Source: Chara braunii
Taxonomy: Eukaryota; Streptophyta; Charophyceae; Charales; Characeae
NCBI GenBank assembly: GCA_003427395.1
Contig: BFEA01000571.1
Coordinates: forward strand, 379,938 to 400,848
Length of the DNA: 20,911 nt
Reading direction: 5' to 3'
Under the pieces are notes generated by a model. The model ran no database searches. It was given only the letters and a program-made list of their open reading frames with translations, and was not told the DNA's origin. The translations under genes were made by a program, and so were the position numbers. Every line of letters starts with the position of its first letter. The stretch's first letter is position 1. This document shows positions 1 through 8,512 of the stretch, one piece after another.

Positions 1-575
1 TCTGCTGCTGCTGTAGTCGGTTGCTCCAGCCCATCAGCGCTGAGTGCCAAGAAGGCAGTGGAAAAGGTACTTGAGAAGGTGTTGATGGTGATGGTCGGGA
101 TACCGACGTGCCACATTCGCACTGTTTTGTCCTGTAGTGCTCGTTACCATCCCAATCATGGCAAGGGACACAGGCAAAAAAAGCGGGTCTGTAGCGGCTG
201 TTGCTTGCCAGATGATGCTGTGGCCTTTCATTGATGGTGATTTGGCTTTTCGTTGATGGTGATTTGGCTTTGTTGAGATGATGATTTGGCTTCGTTGATG
301 GTGATTTGGCTGTTCGTTGATGATGAGGTTGACAGTGATTGTTGTTGTTCATGCATGTTTGTTGTGTTGATAACATCTTGTCTTGGGTAATCATTCTTTT
401 GCTATTACTACTTGGTATTTCTCCACTTCTTTTTTTTTTCGATCTTTTTTTTGCACTTCTTTGAGAGTGATTATCTGTCCTGATAGCCAGGACAGGATTG
501 GATGGAATTGTACGCACCCTCTCTCCCCTTCCTAACTTCGGTGCAACCTCTCCTCTTGCTGTTCTTTGTCTGAAG
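1..575 (+). other. 3' part of an intron upstream of the TDRD3-like exon
   Basis: No coding segment is visible here that would supply the N-terminal part of the downstream protein, and the stretch ends in a pyrimidine-rich tract (about 550-570) followed by an AG at 574-575, so I read it as the end of an intron whose donor lies before the window. It holds an imperfect tandem repeat at 229-327. The boundary is inferred from protein homology, not transcripts. Confidence 0.5.
229..327. repeat. Imperfect 20-22 bp tandem repeat, about five units
   Basis: Units resemble GTTGATGGTGATTTGGCTT and follow each other without spacer; the third unit has GAGATGATG in place of GATGGTG and the last is truncated. 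It lies in the inferred intron and has no evident function. Confidence 0.75.
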
Positions 576-1796
576 ATTTTGCTGACAGATGCTCCTGTTC
601 GGACGGGCACAATTTTACTTGACTCAAGAAATGCTCGGCTCGTTGGGGGCAGGGTAGAGTCTTTGTTTCAGGGATGGGAGATGGAGAGGAAGTTGGCGCA
701 TCTCTCTCGGCTCTCCTTGGGGGCAGCTGATGCGCCTCAACCCCCCCGTTTTGAGGGGTTGAATATCAATGAGAGTCAGAGAGATTCGTCGTCAAGGCAA
801 GGAGGAGGAGGTCGGGATCTGAACTCTCGACCGATGGATCGCGGGACGATCACCGGCGCGGTTGGTTCACAAACACAAACACAAAACGAAAATGTGCGGG
901 TCGGTGGAGGGCGAGGTGCTCTGATGGATATCGAAGACATGGGCCCTGCAGTCGTCGCTGCATCTACAGCGCCTCATTTGAAACAGAGTGCGACTGCCCA
1001 AAGTCGGCAGCAGCACGTTGTTGGCCCCCGCGACGAACTACCGGTAGCTGATGAGCAGAGAAGGGGGTTGGCGCCCGTCAGGGTTCGACCAGGTGCAGAG
1101 TTGTACCAGGCACGGAAGATGCAAGATCGGCCAAGTGGTGCTTCCAGGCCTGTCGTGGGAAGGGGTGAGGCCAGCTTAGGTTTATTAGGTTCATCTGCTG
1201 CGGGCTCCATCGGAGGGGTTGGTAGTGGAGAGAGGGGGGTTGAGACTGCAAGCACCTCTGCTGCTGCTGCAGATAGGGTTGATGATGAAGTAGATAAGGT
1301 GGGGAAGCTGGGCGTGAAGGGCAGCGACGAGAAAGAGGTGAGATCACTGGGGGGCAGGCCGGAGGATGGCGCGGAGGATGCTGGGCCCAGGGAAGGGGAC
1401 AAAGGAGGAGGACCCCTTACACTCGAAGAAAAACGCGAACGGGCAGTCCGGGCAGCGGCGGCGAGCATGGGCGCCGAGCCTTCGGTTGTGCACAATAGAG
1501 CGGCGTCTCTGAAACTGTTGGAAAGGAGGAGGAGCCCACGGAGGGGTCGAGGTGGAGGAAGAGGTGATCAGGAGGGGGGTAGAATGGGGAGAGGAGGCGG
1601 GAGACGAGGACGCAGATTTGGCCGTGGCGAGGATGATGACGATGACCAAGGGGCAATGACATTAGACGAGTGGGAGGCAAAGAAAAAGAGTCAGAACATG
1701 CAGTTAAAGAATCCTGCGCCAAACGTGATGTCGGATGAGCAGCTGGCTCGACGGCTGCAAGCACAGCTGCAGATGGAAGACATGGGCATGGGAGTG
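576..1796 (+). CDS. TDRD3-like: TDRD3-like protein (RMI1/DUF1767 family), penultimate exon, 5' partial gene
   Basis: This exon encodes 407 residues. It starts inside the OB-fold of the RMI1/TDRD3 family: the first 50 residues carry VRTGTILLD, LVGGRVESL, GWEMERKLA and LSRLSLG, matching the end of that fold where it passes the conserved LGG(x)V and W-x-(x)-R/K positions. A long low-complexity middle follows, then a helix-like stretch (LTLEEKRERAVRAAAASMGA, VHNRAASLKLLERR), an RG/RGG tract (about nt 1523-1625), an Asp run, MTLDEWEAKKK and SDEQLARRLQAQL. I chose the acceptor at 575|576 because a good pyrimidine tract precedes it and the homologous PGTK residues would end the previous exon; AG at 587-588 is an alternative. 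The donor is GTG|GTGAGC at 1796|1797, phase 0. In animals TDRD3 partners topoisomerase III-beta on mRNA and R-loops; the plant role is less clear. The N-terminus lies outside the window. Confidence 0.8.
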
Positions 1797-3482
1797 GTGA
1801 GCGACCCCCTCCCACCCTGCCCTTCCCTGCCCTTCCCTGCCCTTCCCCCATTGCCTCTGAACGGTTCCTCACCGTTCACACAACATGGCACACCATGTCT
1901 GTCTCCCATTCCCACATGCGGATGTTCATCTGCTTTGAATACTCCCCCCTCTCTTTAACAGAAGGAGAAGATTCTGGTTTGAGGGGGATGATTCAAAGCA
2001 GAAAATTCCGCACTTATAGATGGAATATGTTGCAGTCCATTGTGTTAAGACGTCCATAGGTTGGGCAGGTGTGCGCCGCCTCCTGCCGTCTCGTTCGTGC
2101 GTCTTTTTTGTTCCCCTATGTGACGTGTTTCTCTCGTTCTCTCACTTCTTCCCTCCCTCCCTTGTCTTCTTTCCCTCCCTTTTATTGCTTGCCTTTCTTT
2201 CTACCCTTTCTACCCGTTGCCTTGTTTCTTTCTCGAGGCCACCCATCAGGTGTGCGGCAGAGCGGCGGCAGCACGTCGCTGCTGTGAAAACAAAGACTGT
2301 GACTACCAATCGCCGCAGTTGGATCTCAATCGTGATAGCAAGACTCCCTCCAGCACAAAATATAAGTTGGCCCCTTGCTACCAACTTCACCCGAATAGAA
2401 CGCCCCGTCATTATAGCTGTCTTTTGGCCAACTTCCAGTCTAAATATGGCGATAATGACCAGGTCTTCTATTCAGGTGAAGACGGTAGCAACATATGGCG
2501 AGGCTTGGCTGTACAGGTTTGATAAAGCAGGTTTGGAGGCAGTGGTGGTTGAAGGCTATTACATGCATGCGACAATACACTGTGACATTTACTGATCGCT
2601 CCGCTTGCCCATGCTTTCCTTTTTTTGCCCATTCTTTTTCAAAGTTCAGTGGAGGTGCAAGTAGGCGTTTGATGCAATCAATGCAGCTTAGAGATCACCA
2701 TTGCTGAAAACAGTTTTAACTGACAGTGTGGTGGTATCTCTTGAAGACAGATCCTCAGAGATGCACCTTCTGTTTTTCAGTCGTTGCAAGGAGTTTTGGT
2801 TGAAGTCATTTTCTGTTCCAAATGAATGCCTTTTGCTAACCAGTTCTGGTTAAAAGTCATTTTCTGTTCCAAATGAATGCCTTTTGCTGGTTAAAACAGT
2901 TTTAACTGACAGTGTGGTATCTTTTGAAGACAGATCCTCAGAGATGCACCTTCTGTTTTTCAGTCGTTGCAAGGAGTTTTGGTTGAAGTCATTTTCTGTT
3001 CCAAATGAATGCATTTTGCTAACCAGTTCTGGTTAAAAGTTATTTTCTGTTCCAGTTTTGGTTAAAAGTCATTTTCTGTTCCAAATGAATGCCTTTTGCT
3101 AACCAGTTTTGGTTAAAGTCATTTTCTGTTCCAAATGAATGCCTTGAAAGGCGCAGCGTCACTCAATGAACACAATTGGAGGAGGAAGGAGTCTTACTGA
3201 CATTGTGATATGTTTTACTTACGTCTTGCGGGTGGTGACATTTTCCAAAAGTGTGTTCTTTTCTGAAGGTGTTTGTGCGTGTTTACGCACTTCCGCTGTT
3301 ATTGATTGCAGCTCTACTCTTCCCCTCTAAGATAACCCTATGGACAAGTGGAAAGTGTGTTGATCATTGAGAAAAATGAAGCTGGCGAATGTGTTTTAAG
3401 GAATCTTTTTGAATCTAGTGGTGATCTTTTCTGAAACTGTCTTTTTGTTTTTGGTGGGGTACTTTGGGTTGGTGTGATGCAG
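1797..3482 (+). other. Last intron of the TDRD3-like gene
   Basis: A GTGAGC donor at 1797 and a GATGCAG acceptor ending at 3482 join two open segments in phase 0 on both sides. The intron begins with a CCTTCCCTGCC tandem run (about 1817-1850) and contains the duplicated block 2707-3145. Fragments of open frame near 2217-2620 look loosely protein-like but have no splice sites that would keep them in frame, so I treat them as intronic. Confidence 0.65.
2707..3145. repeat. Intronic tandem duplication (about 186 bp) with shorter ~48 bp sub-repeats
   Basis: A block starting AAAACAGTTTTAACTGACAG at 2707 recurs at 2893 (period 186). Within and after it a shorter unit containing TCATTTTCTGTTCCAAATGA recurs near 2806, 2857, 2990, 3069 and 3119, with one truncated copy near 3040. 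The sub-repeat expanded separately from the long unit, giving a higher-order satellite-like structure inside an intron. Confidence 0.85.
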
Positions 3483-3674
3483 GGTAATGCTCGGCAGCCG
3501 CAAATGACTGAAGCTCAGGCTTTGCACCTTAGCATGTTCAACTTCCGGAGAGAAGAGGAGGTTGATAGCATGGACAGAGGGAGGGGGGGAAGACGAGGAG
3601 GACGAGGGCGGGGGGGAGGTAGAGGCAGGGGTGGCAGGGACCATATGGGTGGCGGGCGAGGTCGCGGGCGATGA
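3483..3674 (+). CDS. TDRD3-like: TDRD3-like protein, terminal exon (C-terminal RG-rich tail)
   Basis: Read from the acceptor at 3482|3483 in phase 0, this exon gives 63 residues and a TGA stop at 3672-3674. It opens with GNARQPQMTEAQALHLSMFN, the short conserved tail motif of plant TDRD3-like proteins, and ends in an almost pure RG/RGG stretch (from MDRGRGG to GRGRGR). Such tails bind RNA and are common arginine-methylation targets. Unlike animal TDRD3, no Tudor domain lies between the LARRLQ motif and this tail. The joined in-window part of the protein is 470 residues. Confidence 0.8.
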   Translation, partial: GNARQPQMTEAQALHLSMFNFRREEEVDSMDRGRGGRRGGRGRGGGRGRGGRDHMGGGRGRGR

Positions 3675-4743
3675 AGCTGTCTGGATAGATAGGTGCTTAG
3701 GTGACCTAAATAGTCGGTTATGCACGTAGTAAGAATGGAAAATGCCATGCAACTTATCCCAACCCATACACAGAGGGGTGCCTTGTTTTATGAGTGCCAC
3801 CTTGGCAGGATCGAGGAAAAGCGGACCCGCCAAACTCGTTGTCCCTCCCAGTTCATCGGCGCATCGCGTTGTCGGTCGTATCGATGATCCATAGCAGGTA
3901 CCAGATCCAGGTCCCAGGTTTTTTTTTTTTTTCTGCTGCGAAGTTTTGCAACCATTCATTCTTGCTGGTCTGTCCGCTTGTTGATGAATGCCAGTCAACG
4001 GCTCGGGGGGGGGGGCATTTTGATTTGTTTGTGAGATATTTGTTCCCATCAGTGTCATTGGCATCTATCAGTGGGGTGGTTGGAGAGACCCTGTCAATTG
4101 CAGAGACCACGGAAAATGTATCGCACTTTTCGAGTTCTCTTTTGCAAATCTCCAGGGTCGTACTACCAGTTCCCGCCACGGTTTCACCCTCCCCCTCCTC
4201 CCAAACAAAATCAGTCTGGAACGCTCTGTTCGTTAAATGTCCCATGTCCTGTTCTGCCATTCATTCATTTTTGTTTCCCTGTTTTCTCATTGTTCCTAGG
4301 GCTCAGATTTTGTGTGACAATTTGTTCATTTTTTCCTTCCCTCGACCAAGGCTCCGTCAAGTGTGCAATAGCTGCCTTGCCTGAAAGTACAGAAAGAAAG
4401 GACCCACCTTCAGTGGTATAGGTGGTCTAGCTTGTGGGTAGGCAGTTTGAGACATGCGCAGCCACCTCGCAGGTTGACGGTTGAGACGCTGGTGGAAACA
4501 GACAAGGAAGATGAGACGAGGTTCAGAAGACACCTGGGCCTTCAACTCTCTCACCAGCACGCAGGTGACGGCAACGCCCAGAAAGTTGGTATTGGTATTC
4601 CTCTCAAGGGCATCTTTGCCTGCCTCTCTGGCCTGCCTTTGCTTTCTGCACACTTACCTTTAACAGGCCACAAGGGAGCACCCACCTCAGATGGTACTCG
4701 GTTACCTCTACCGTCTACCGCAGAGCTTCTCCCCCGGAACTTA
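3675..4743. other. 3' flank of the TDRD3-like gene, no further gene seen
   Basis: This holds the 3' UTR and intergenic DNA. No canonical AATAAA is evident close to the stop. There is a 14-T run near 3920 and a 10-G run near 4005. Open frames here are interrupted, overlap on both strands, and carry no motif I recognise. Confidence 0.5.
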
Positions 4744-4954
4744 AACCACCAGTACTTGGCCCAGCTATCGATGCCGAGCCTGAAAATGGGCTGCACGCCG
4801 TTTTGCGCCAACCGGCCAGCGCAACAAGTTTTGCGCACCAGTTTTGGCTGGCGGCGCCAGCCTTTCAGGGCCGGTACCCCAAGCCTCCGGAAGTTGCGGG
4901 GGGGCGTTAACGGCAACGCCCCAAGGCCGATGTATGGGCCAAGTACTGGTGGTT
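4744..4954. repeat. 211-bp element with perfect 20-bp terminal inverted repeats
   Basis: The arm 4744-4763 (AACCACCAGTACTTGGCCCA) is the exact reverse complement of 4935-4954, with 171 bp between. The interior is GC-rich and has a direct repeat GTTTTGCGC (near 4799 and 4829) and related CCGGCCAGCGC / GGCTGGCGGCGCC segments. A further partial arm copy, CACCAGTAC, follows just outside at 4961-4969. It could be a small MITE or a structured RNA; no clean target-site duplication was found. Confidence 0.6.
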
Positions 4955-6676
4955 CAAATCACCAGTACATCTCCCAGGCAATTGTTTCTGCCTGACACGA
5001 CACAAACCTCGACTTTCAGGGGCTGGAGCCCGCCGTTGCTGAACGTCATCAACAGCTCCTGACCCCCAACCCCCGAAGTCGTGGCTGTGCGGCATCTGAG
5101 CTTTTTCCCAGCATATTGGTGGCTGAACTCTCTCACAGATCCATCTGGGCTTAGGGTTTGAGAGCAGAGGGTGATAAAGCTTCAAGCACCCATGTGGGAT
5201 GATTCGTACATCTAGCATGTGCAGGGAACCTGCTTTATATCTGTTTGCGTAGACAAGTCTGCTTCTGCTTGATCTGTTTTCAAGTCAAAGCAGTTGGGAA
5301 TCAGAGCTAGTGTATAGCTTCAGTGTTCCCAAACAAGGCATTTCATGTCAGTGGAAAGGTTTTCAGAGAGCACATGAAAGGAGACGCTAGAGTGGCTTTC
5401 CTGTTGGTTGAAGATCCTTAGACCACAAGGAGATGGGGAACCAGTTGAACTGGCGGTAACCAAGACCAATCAGTTTGCCACATGGCCTTGTAAATCTTGT
5501 GATGATCCATGGCCTGTACCGAACCAAAAAGCATTCCCTTTGAACAAAACCCGTTAGGAGGCCAGAATTTTCAACGAGAAATTTCCCTTCGCAGATTGTC
5601 AGAGCAGATGCAGGATCCATCTCTGGATTCGCATTGCATGGGCATAATTTGGAAAATTGTCCTCGTTATTCTAGTAAATATGTGCCAGGTGCGATCGGGA
5701 AAGAGTCACGCAGAGATGATGATGTTAGTTGGGTCCCCCCCCCGCCCTCGTCACTGTCAGTTGGTTATTTTTTTTTGTTGTTTTTCATTTTTTACAAGTA
5801 CAGTCGGTTGTGCAAGCGCATGGTTGGCAGTTTGAACTCGCACGCGCACAAGCTAGATTCCTGCCCGCCCGTTGGCCTTGCGCTGACTTTTTTCTTTGTT
5901 CTTCCTTCTCGCAGTTTCTTCGTCTCCCTCTCGATCGATTCATGGGTAATCGGTTTCATGCGGGTCGGCTGGATCAAGTTACGGGGGCGGTGCCACTGTG
6001 CTAGTAAACTTGACCGATCAACTTGAACTTGGACTTCCTGAATATTTGGATTAACCCCCCACCGGTGTCTTCTTGATATATGTTTCTCTCTCCTTGCTGC
6101 CTCCTCTGCCCCACCTATCTGTTTCCCTGTTATTTGCACTGACACCCCGTTGCCGTACACTTTAAAAATTGTGTACCCTGTTCCTCTCCTCTTTGATCTC
6201 GAGCTATGTGCGTAAGCCGCGGTACTGAACACGCCTGTTGTGCCGGTGGAATGGCTGCAGTGACTGCCTGGGGTGAGCTACTCGCAGTAGGATCGGTAAG
6301 TTGGAGTCTTAGAGGGATTGAGCAGCGGCAGAAGGAGCACGTGAGTGTGCACGTGCAGCCAAGGAGTTGGCAGTGATGCCGACTCGGGGCAAGTTGACGG
6401 GCGACGATGTTGTGCGCACTTCGTGTGCGTCGATATTTCGTGAGTTCATTGCTGGGAACTTAGCTCCATCATTGCTGCTTTGTCTTGGTGGTCTGAGTCA
6501 ATGCATGCGAAGTCCTGTGGTTGCGAGTGTTGGAATGTGTTGTGAAGAGTTTGCATCTCTGTGGTGAATGCATGACTCGATGGCTTCTTTCATATATGGA
6601 AGCATGATTGTGTGTGATTGAAGCAATTTGCGAGTGATTGATCGTCTCTTTTCCCTCCCCCTTACCTAGTTTTGTT
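4955..6676. other. Intergenic stretch, no supported gene
   Basis: A telomere-box-like TTAGGGTTT lies near 5153. A short reading frame near 5634-5700 includes HGHNLENCPRYS, faintly zinc-knuckle-like but without the required cysteines. A possible first exon at 6251-6295 (ATG in good context, GTAAGT donor) is treated as a finding only. Nothing else is supported. Confidence 0.4.
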
Positions 6677-6718
6677 GAATTTGGACTTCTGTTCAGTCCT
6701 GCCTAGCACAGTGATCAA
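6677..6718 (+). repeat. Inverted repeat A, left arm (42 bp, perfect)
   Basis: This arm, containing TTCAGTCCTGCCTAGCACAG, is exactly complementary to 6826-6867. A 23-bp piece recurs in direct orientation at 6945-6967, and a 15-bp piece near 8498-8512. Confidence 0.95.
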
Positions 6719-6721
6719 AGG

Positions 6722-6756
6722 ACACCTGGCATGTATATGGAGTTGGTGCCAGGTGT
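6722..6756 (+). repeat. Small hairpin, 10-bp perfect stem
   Basis: ACACCTGGCA (6722-6731) pairs with TGCCAGGTGT (6747-6756) across a 15-nt loop. It sits in the gap between arm A and arm B of the larger interleaved repeats. Confidence 0.85.
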
Positions 6757-6785
6757 ATATGAATTTGGAAAATTGTCCTTGCGCC

Positions 6786-6817
6786 TTTGTATCTTTTTAA
6801 CGCAGAACGGGGGAATT
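6786..6817 (+). repeat. Inverted repeat B, left arm (32 bp, perfect)
   Basis: This arm, containing CTTTTTAACGCAGAACGGGG, is exactly complementary to 6876-6907. It lies between the two arms of repeat A, so the two inverted repeats interleave. Confidence 0.95.
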
Positions 6818-6825
6818 AATTCCCG

Positions 6826-6867
6826 TTGATCACTGTGCTAGGCAGGACTGAACAGAAGTCCAAATTC
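6826..6867 (-). repeat. Inverted repeat A, right arm (42 bp)
   Basis: Perfect reverse complement of 6677-6718, separated from arm B by 8 nt (6818-6825) and from arm B' by 8 nt (6868-6875). Confidence 0.95.
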
Positions 6868-6875
6868 GAAGCATC

Positions 6876-6907
6876 AATTCCCCCGTTCTGCGTTAAAAAG
6901 ATACAAA
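6876..6907 (-). repeat. Inverted repeat B, right arm (32 bp)
   Basis: Perfect reverse complement of 6786-6817. It is followed at once by an AACGCG-rich tract. Confidence 0.95.
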
Positions 6908-7130
6908 CTCGCGTTTGAACAGAAGTTTAACGCGGGATGATTTTCTGTTCAGTCCTGCCTAGCACAGAAATCCCGTTAAACTCCAAAAACTCCTGTTCAA
7001 CTGCGCGTTGAACTCCCGTTGAATCCCGTTAAACTCCAAAAAATCCCGTTGAATTCGCGTTAAACGCGAAAATGGGCCGCTCCCGCGCTTTTTGGAAAAA
7101 CGGAATTGATGCGCGGGGTCCGGAACACGT
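6906..7130. repeat. Tract of degenerate CCCGTTRAA / AACGCG repeats
   Basis: Short units such as ATCCCGTTAAACTCCAAAAA and TTGAACTCCCGTTGAA recur on both strands. A 29-bp segment at 6906-6934 recurs with one change at 8369-8397, where a similar tract (8347-8440) lies. The two tracts may be the ends of one ~1.5-kb repeat unit. Confidence 0.7.
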
Positions 7131-7212
7131 CGCCCTAGGCCAAAAAAAAAAAAAAAATCCCCCCAACCCCTGAAGCACCTCCCATCTGGCCCCACATCCC
7201 CCAACGCCCCAG

Positions 7213-7485
7213 TTATGTGTGTGTAGGTGTGCTGTGTGTGTGCGTATCTGTGTATGTGTGTGCCTGCTGTGAGAGTGTGTTTGTGCATGAACATGAATGT
7301 ATGCGCGTGTGTTTGTGTATGTGTGTGTTTGTAAGTGTGTGTGTGTGTGTCTGTGCTTGTAAGTGTATGTGTGTGTTTGTAAGTGTGTGTGTGTATGTAT
7401 ATGTGTGTGTTTGTGTATGTGTGTGTTTGTAAGTGTGTGTGTATGTGTGTGCGTAAGTGTAAGTGTGTCTGTGCCTGCGCATGAG
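7213..7485. repeat. TG-rich minisatellite / microsatellite
   Basis: Mostly (TG)n with interspersed GTAAG, GTATG and GTTTG, including a recurring GTGTGTTTGTAAGTGTGTG unit. Alternating purine-pyrimidine DNA of this kind can adopt Z form. The long open frames on both strands here come from the repeat and are not genes. Confidence 0.9.
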
Positions 7486-8002
7486 AGTGTGTCTCGCCTT
7501 ACTCACAACCTCGTTCCCCAACACACAGATTCCACTTGCACCCAAGGACCACCCTGCGCAACACCCAGCTTACAGCAGCGCAGCTCGGCTATGGCTACCT
7601 GCTCCTTCCTGCTCGCCCGTGAGCACATGAGTGGCACGAGCTACAGCGCGGCAGCGCCTATGCAGCATGCAGCCAACACCCAAATGCCCAATGTGGTGCC
7701 CTTTGCTATATCGAAGTGGCCTGCCTGTGTTCAGTCCCAGGAAGCTTCCAGTAGGCCTCGGCAGCCTGAGGCACAGCACGAACGAGAACAGGCCTTGGGC
7801 CTGAGGTGGTTGCATGCCCCCAACTGCCTTTGGCCTGTGTTTGGCCCAGTACCCGTATCCAGCCCACGGCCTGGTTTCCATACATTCACACAGGCAGCCC
7901 AGGACCTGGGTTCCCTCAACCAACTGACACCAGACTCATGCAACCTGCTACAGGCCTAATTTTGTGTGTGTGTGTGTGTCTTTTTTTCCTTTTTTCAATT
8001 TG
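7486..8002. other. Unique GC-rich spacer, no recognised gene
   Basis: A plus frame runs open from the TG array to 7959, and minus frames are open as well. The predicted peptides are proline/glutamine-rich and match no family I recognise. The segment ends in a short (TG)n and a T-rich tract. I leave it unannotated as coding. Confidence 0.4.
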
Positions 8003-8310
8003 CTTTTTATGGTTTTGATTTTTTTTAAAATACACGAAGTTCCAAAAACTAAAATAAAAAATACATTGCTGTACATCTTTGAAAGATCTACAACCCTATA
8101 TTTTTTATTTATTTTTTTTGTTTTCGTTTTAGCCCTTTAAAAATCTGTGTGAAACCCAAAACAAAAACACTCGTTTCATTTTCGTTTTTGTTTTTTCATT
8201 GTGTTTTTATGTTTTTGATTTTTAAAAAATAGATTTAAGCATAGAAAAATAAATTTAAAAATACAGGGTTGTAGTCCTCAACAAAACCTACAACCCCATT
8301 TTTTTGTTTC
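8003..8310. repeat. AT-rich imperfect duplication, ~200-bp period
   Basis: TTTTTATGGTTTTGATTTTT near 8004 recurs near 8204, and CTACAACCC near 8098 recurs near 8288. Both halves carry A-rich and T-rich blocks and end in a poly-T tract. Confidence 0.65.
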
Positions 8311-8346
8311 TTTTTTGACAATTTTTAGCCCACGAAAAAAAAATCC

Positions 8347-8440
8347 CGGACCCCGTTAATTCCCGTCCAACTCGCGTTTGAACAGGAGTTTAACGCGCGT
8401 TGAAGTTTTCAACGCGAAACCCGCGTTAAATCCAATTTTG
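8347..8440. repeat. Second AACGCG-rich tract
   Basis: Contains the near-identical copy (8369-8397) of 6906-6934 and self-complementary AACGCG/CGCGTT units, so it can fold on itself. It is followed near 8498-8512 by the CTGTTCAGTCCTG piece of repeat A. Confidence 0.7.
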
Positions 8441-8512
8441 GACACACAGCCTTGCGCAATGCCCGGATCTCTGCAATCCAGAGCAGTCTTCCCGATCTTC
8501 TGTTCAGTCCTG

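Noticed and set aside
498-575. ATG at 498 as the start of the TDRD3-like protein
   Set aside because: The homologous domain begins mid-fold at 576 and the preceding bases are a pyrimidine-rich intron end, so this Met is intronic.
974-1915. Several long minus-strand frames opposite the TDRD3-like exon
   Set aside because: They mirror the biased RG/Ser-rich exon and have no motifs; they are shadows.
2440-2620. Tudor-like words in the intron (YSGEDG, YTVTFTD, with GNAR opening the next exon)
   Set aside because: The pieces are in different frames, no donor lies after the last one, and direct splicing 1796 to 3483 already keeps phase 0 and gives the plant-type tail.
4432-4995. 187-codon plus frame across the 4744-4954 inverted repeat
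   Set aside because: Both strands encode the same NHQYLA words because of the inverted repeat, and no family is recognisable.
5634-5700. Zinc-knuckle-like HGHNLENCPRYS frame, as in retrotransposon gag
   Set aside because: The two leading cysteines of CCHC are missing and no other gag or pol sequence adjoins it.
7213-7545. Long Thr/His- and Cys/Val-rich frames
   Set aside because: They are translations of the TG array on either strand.
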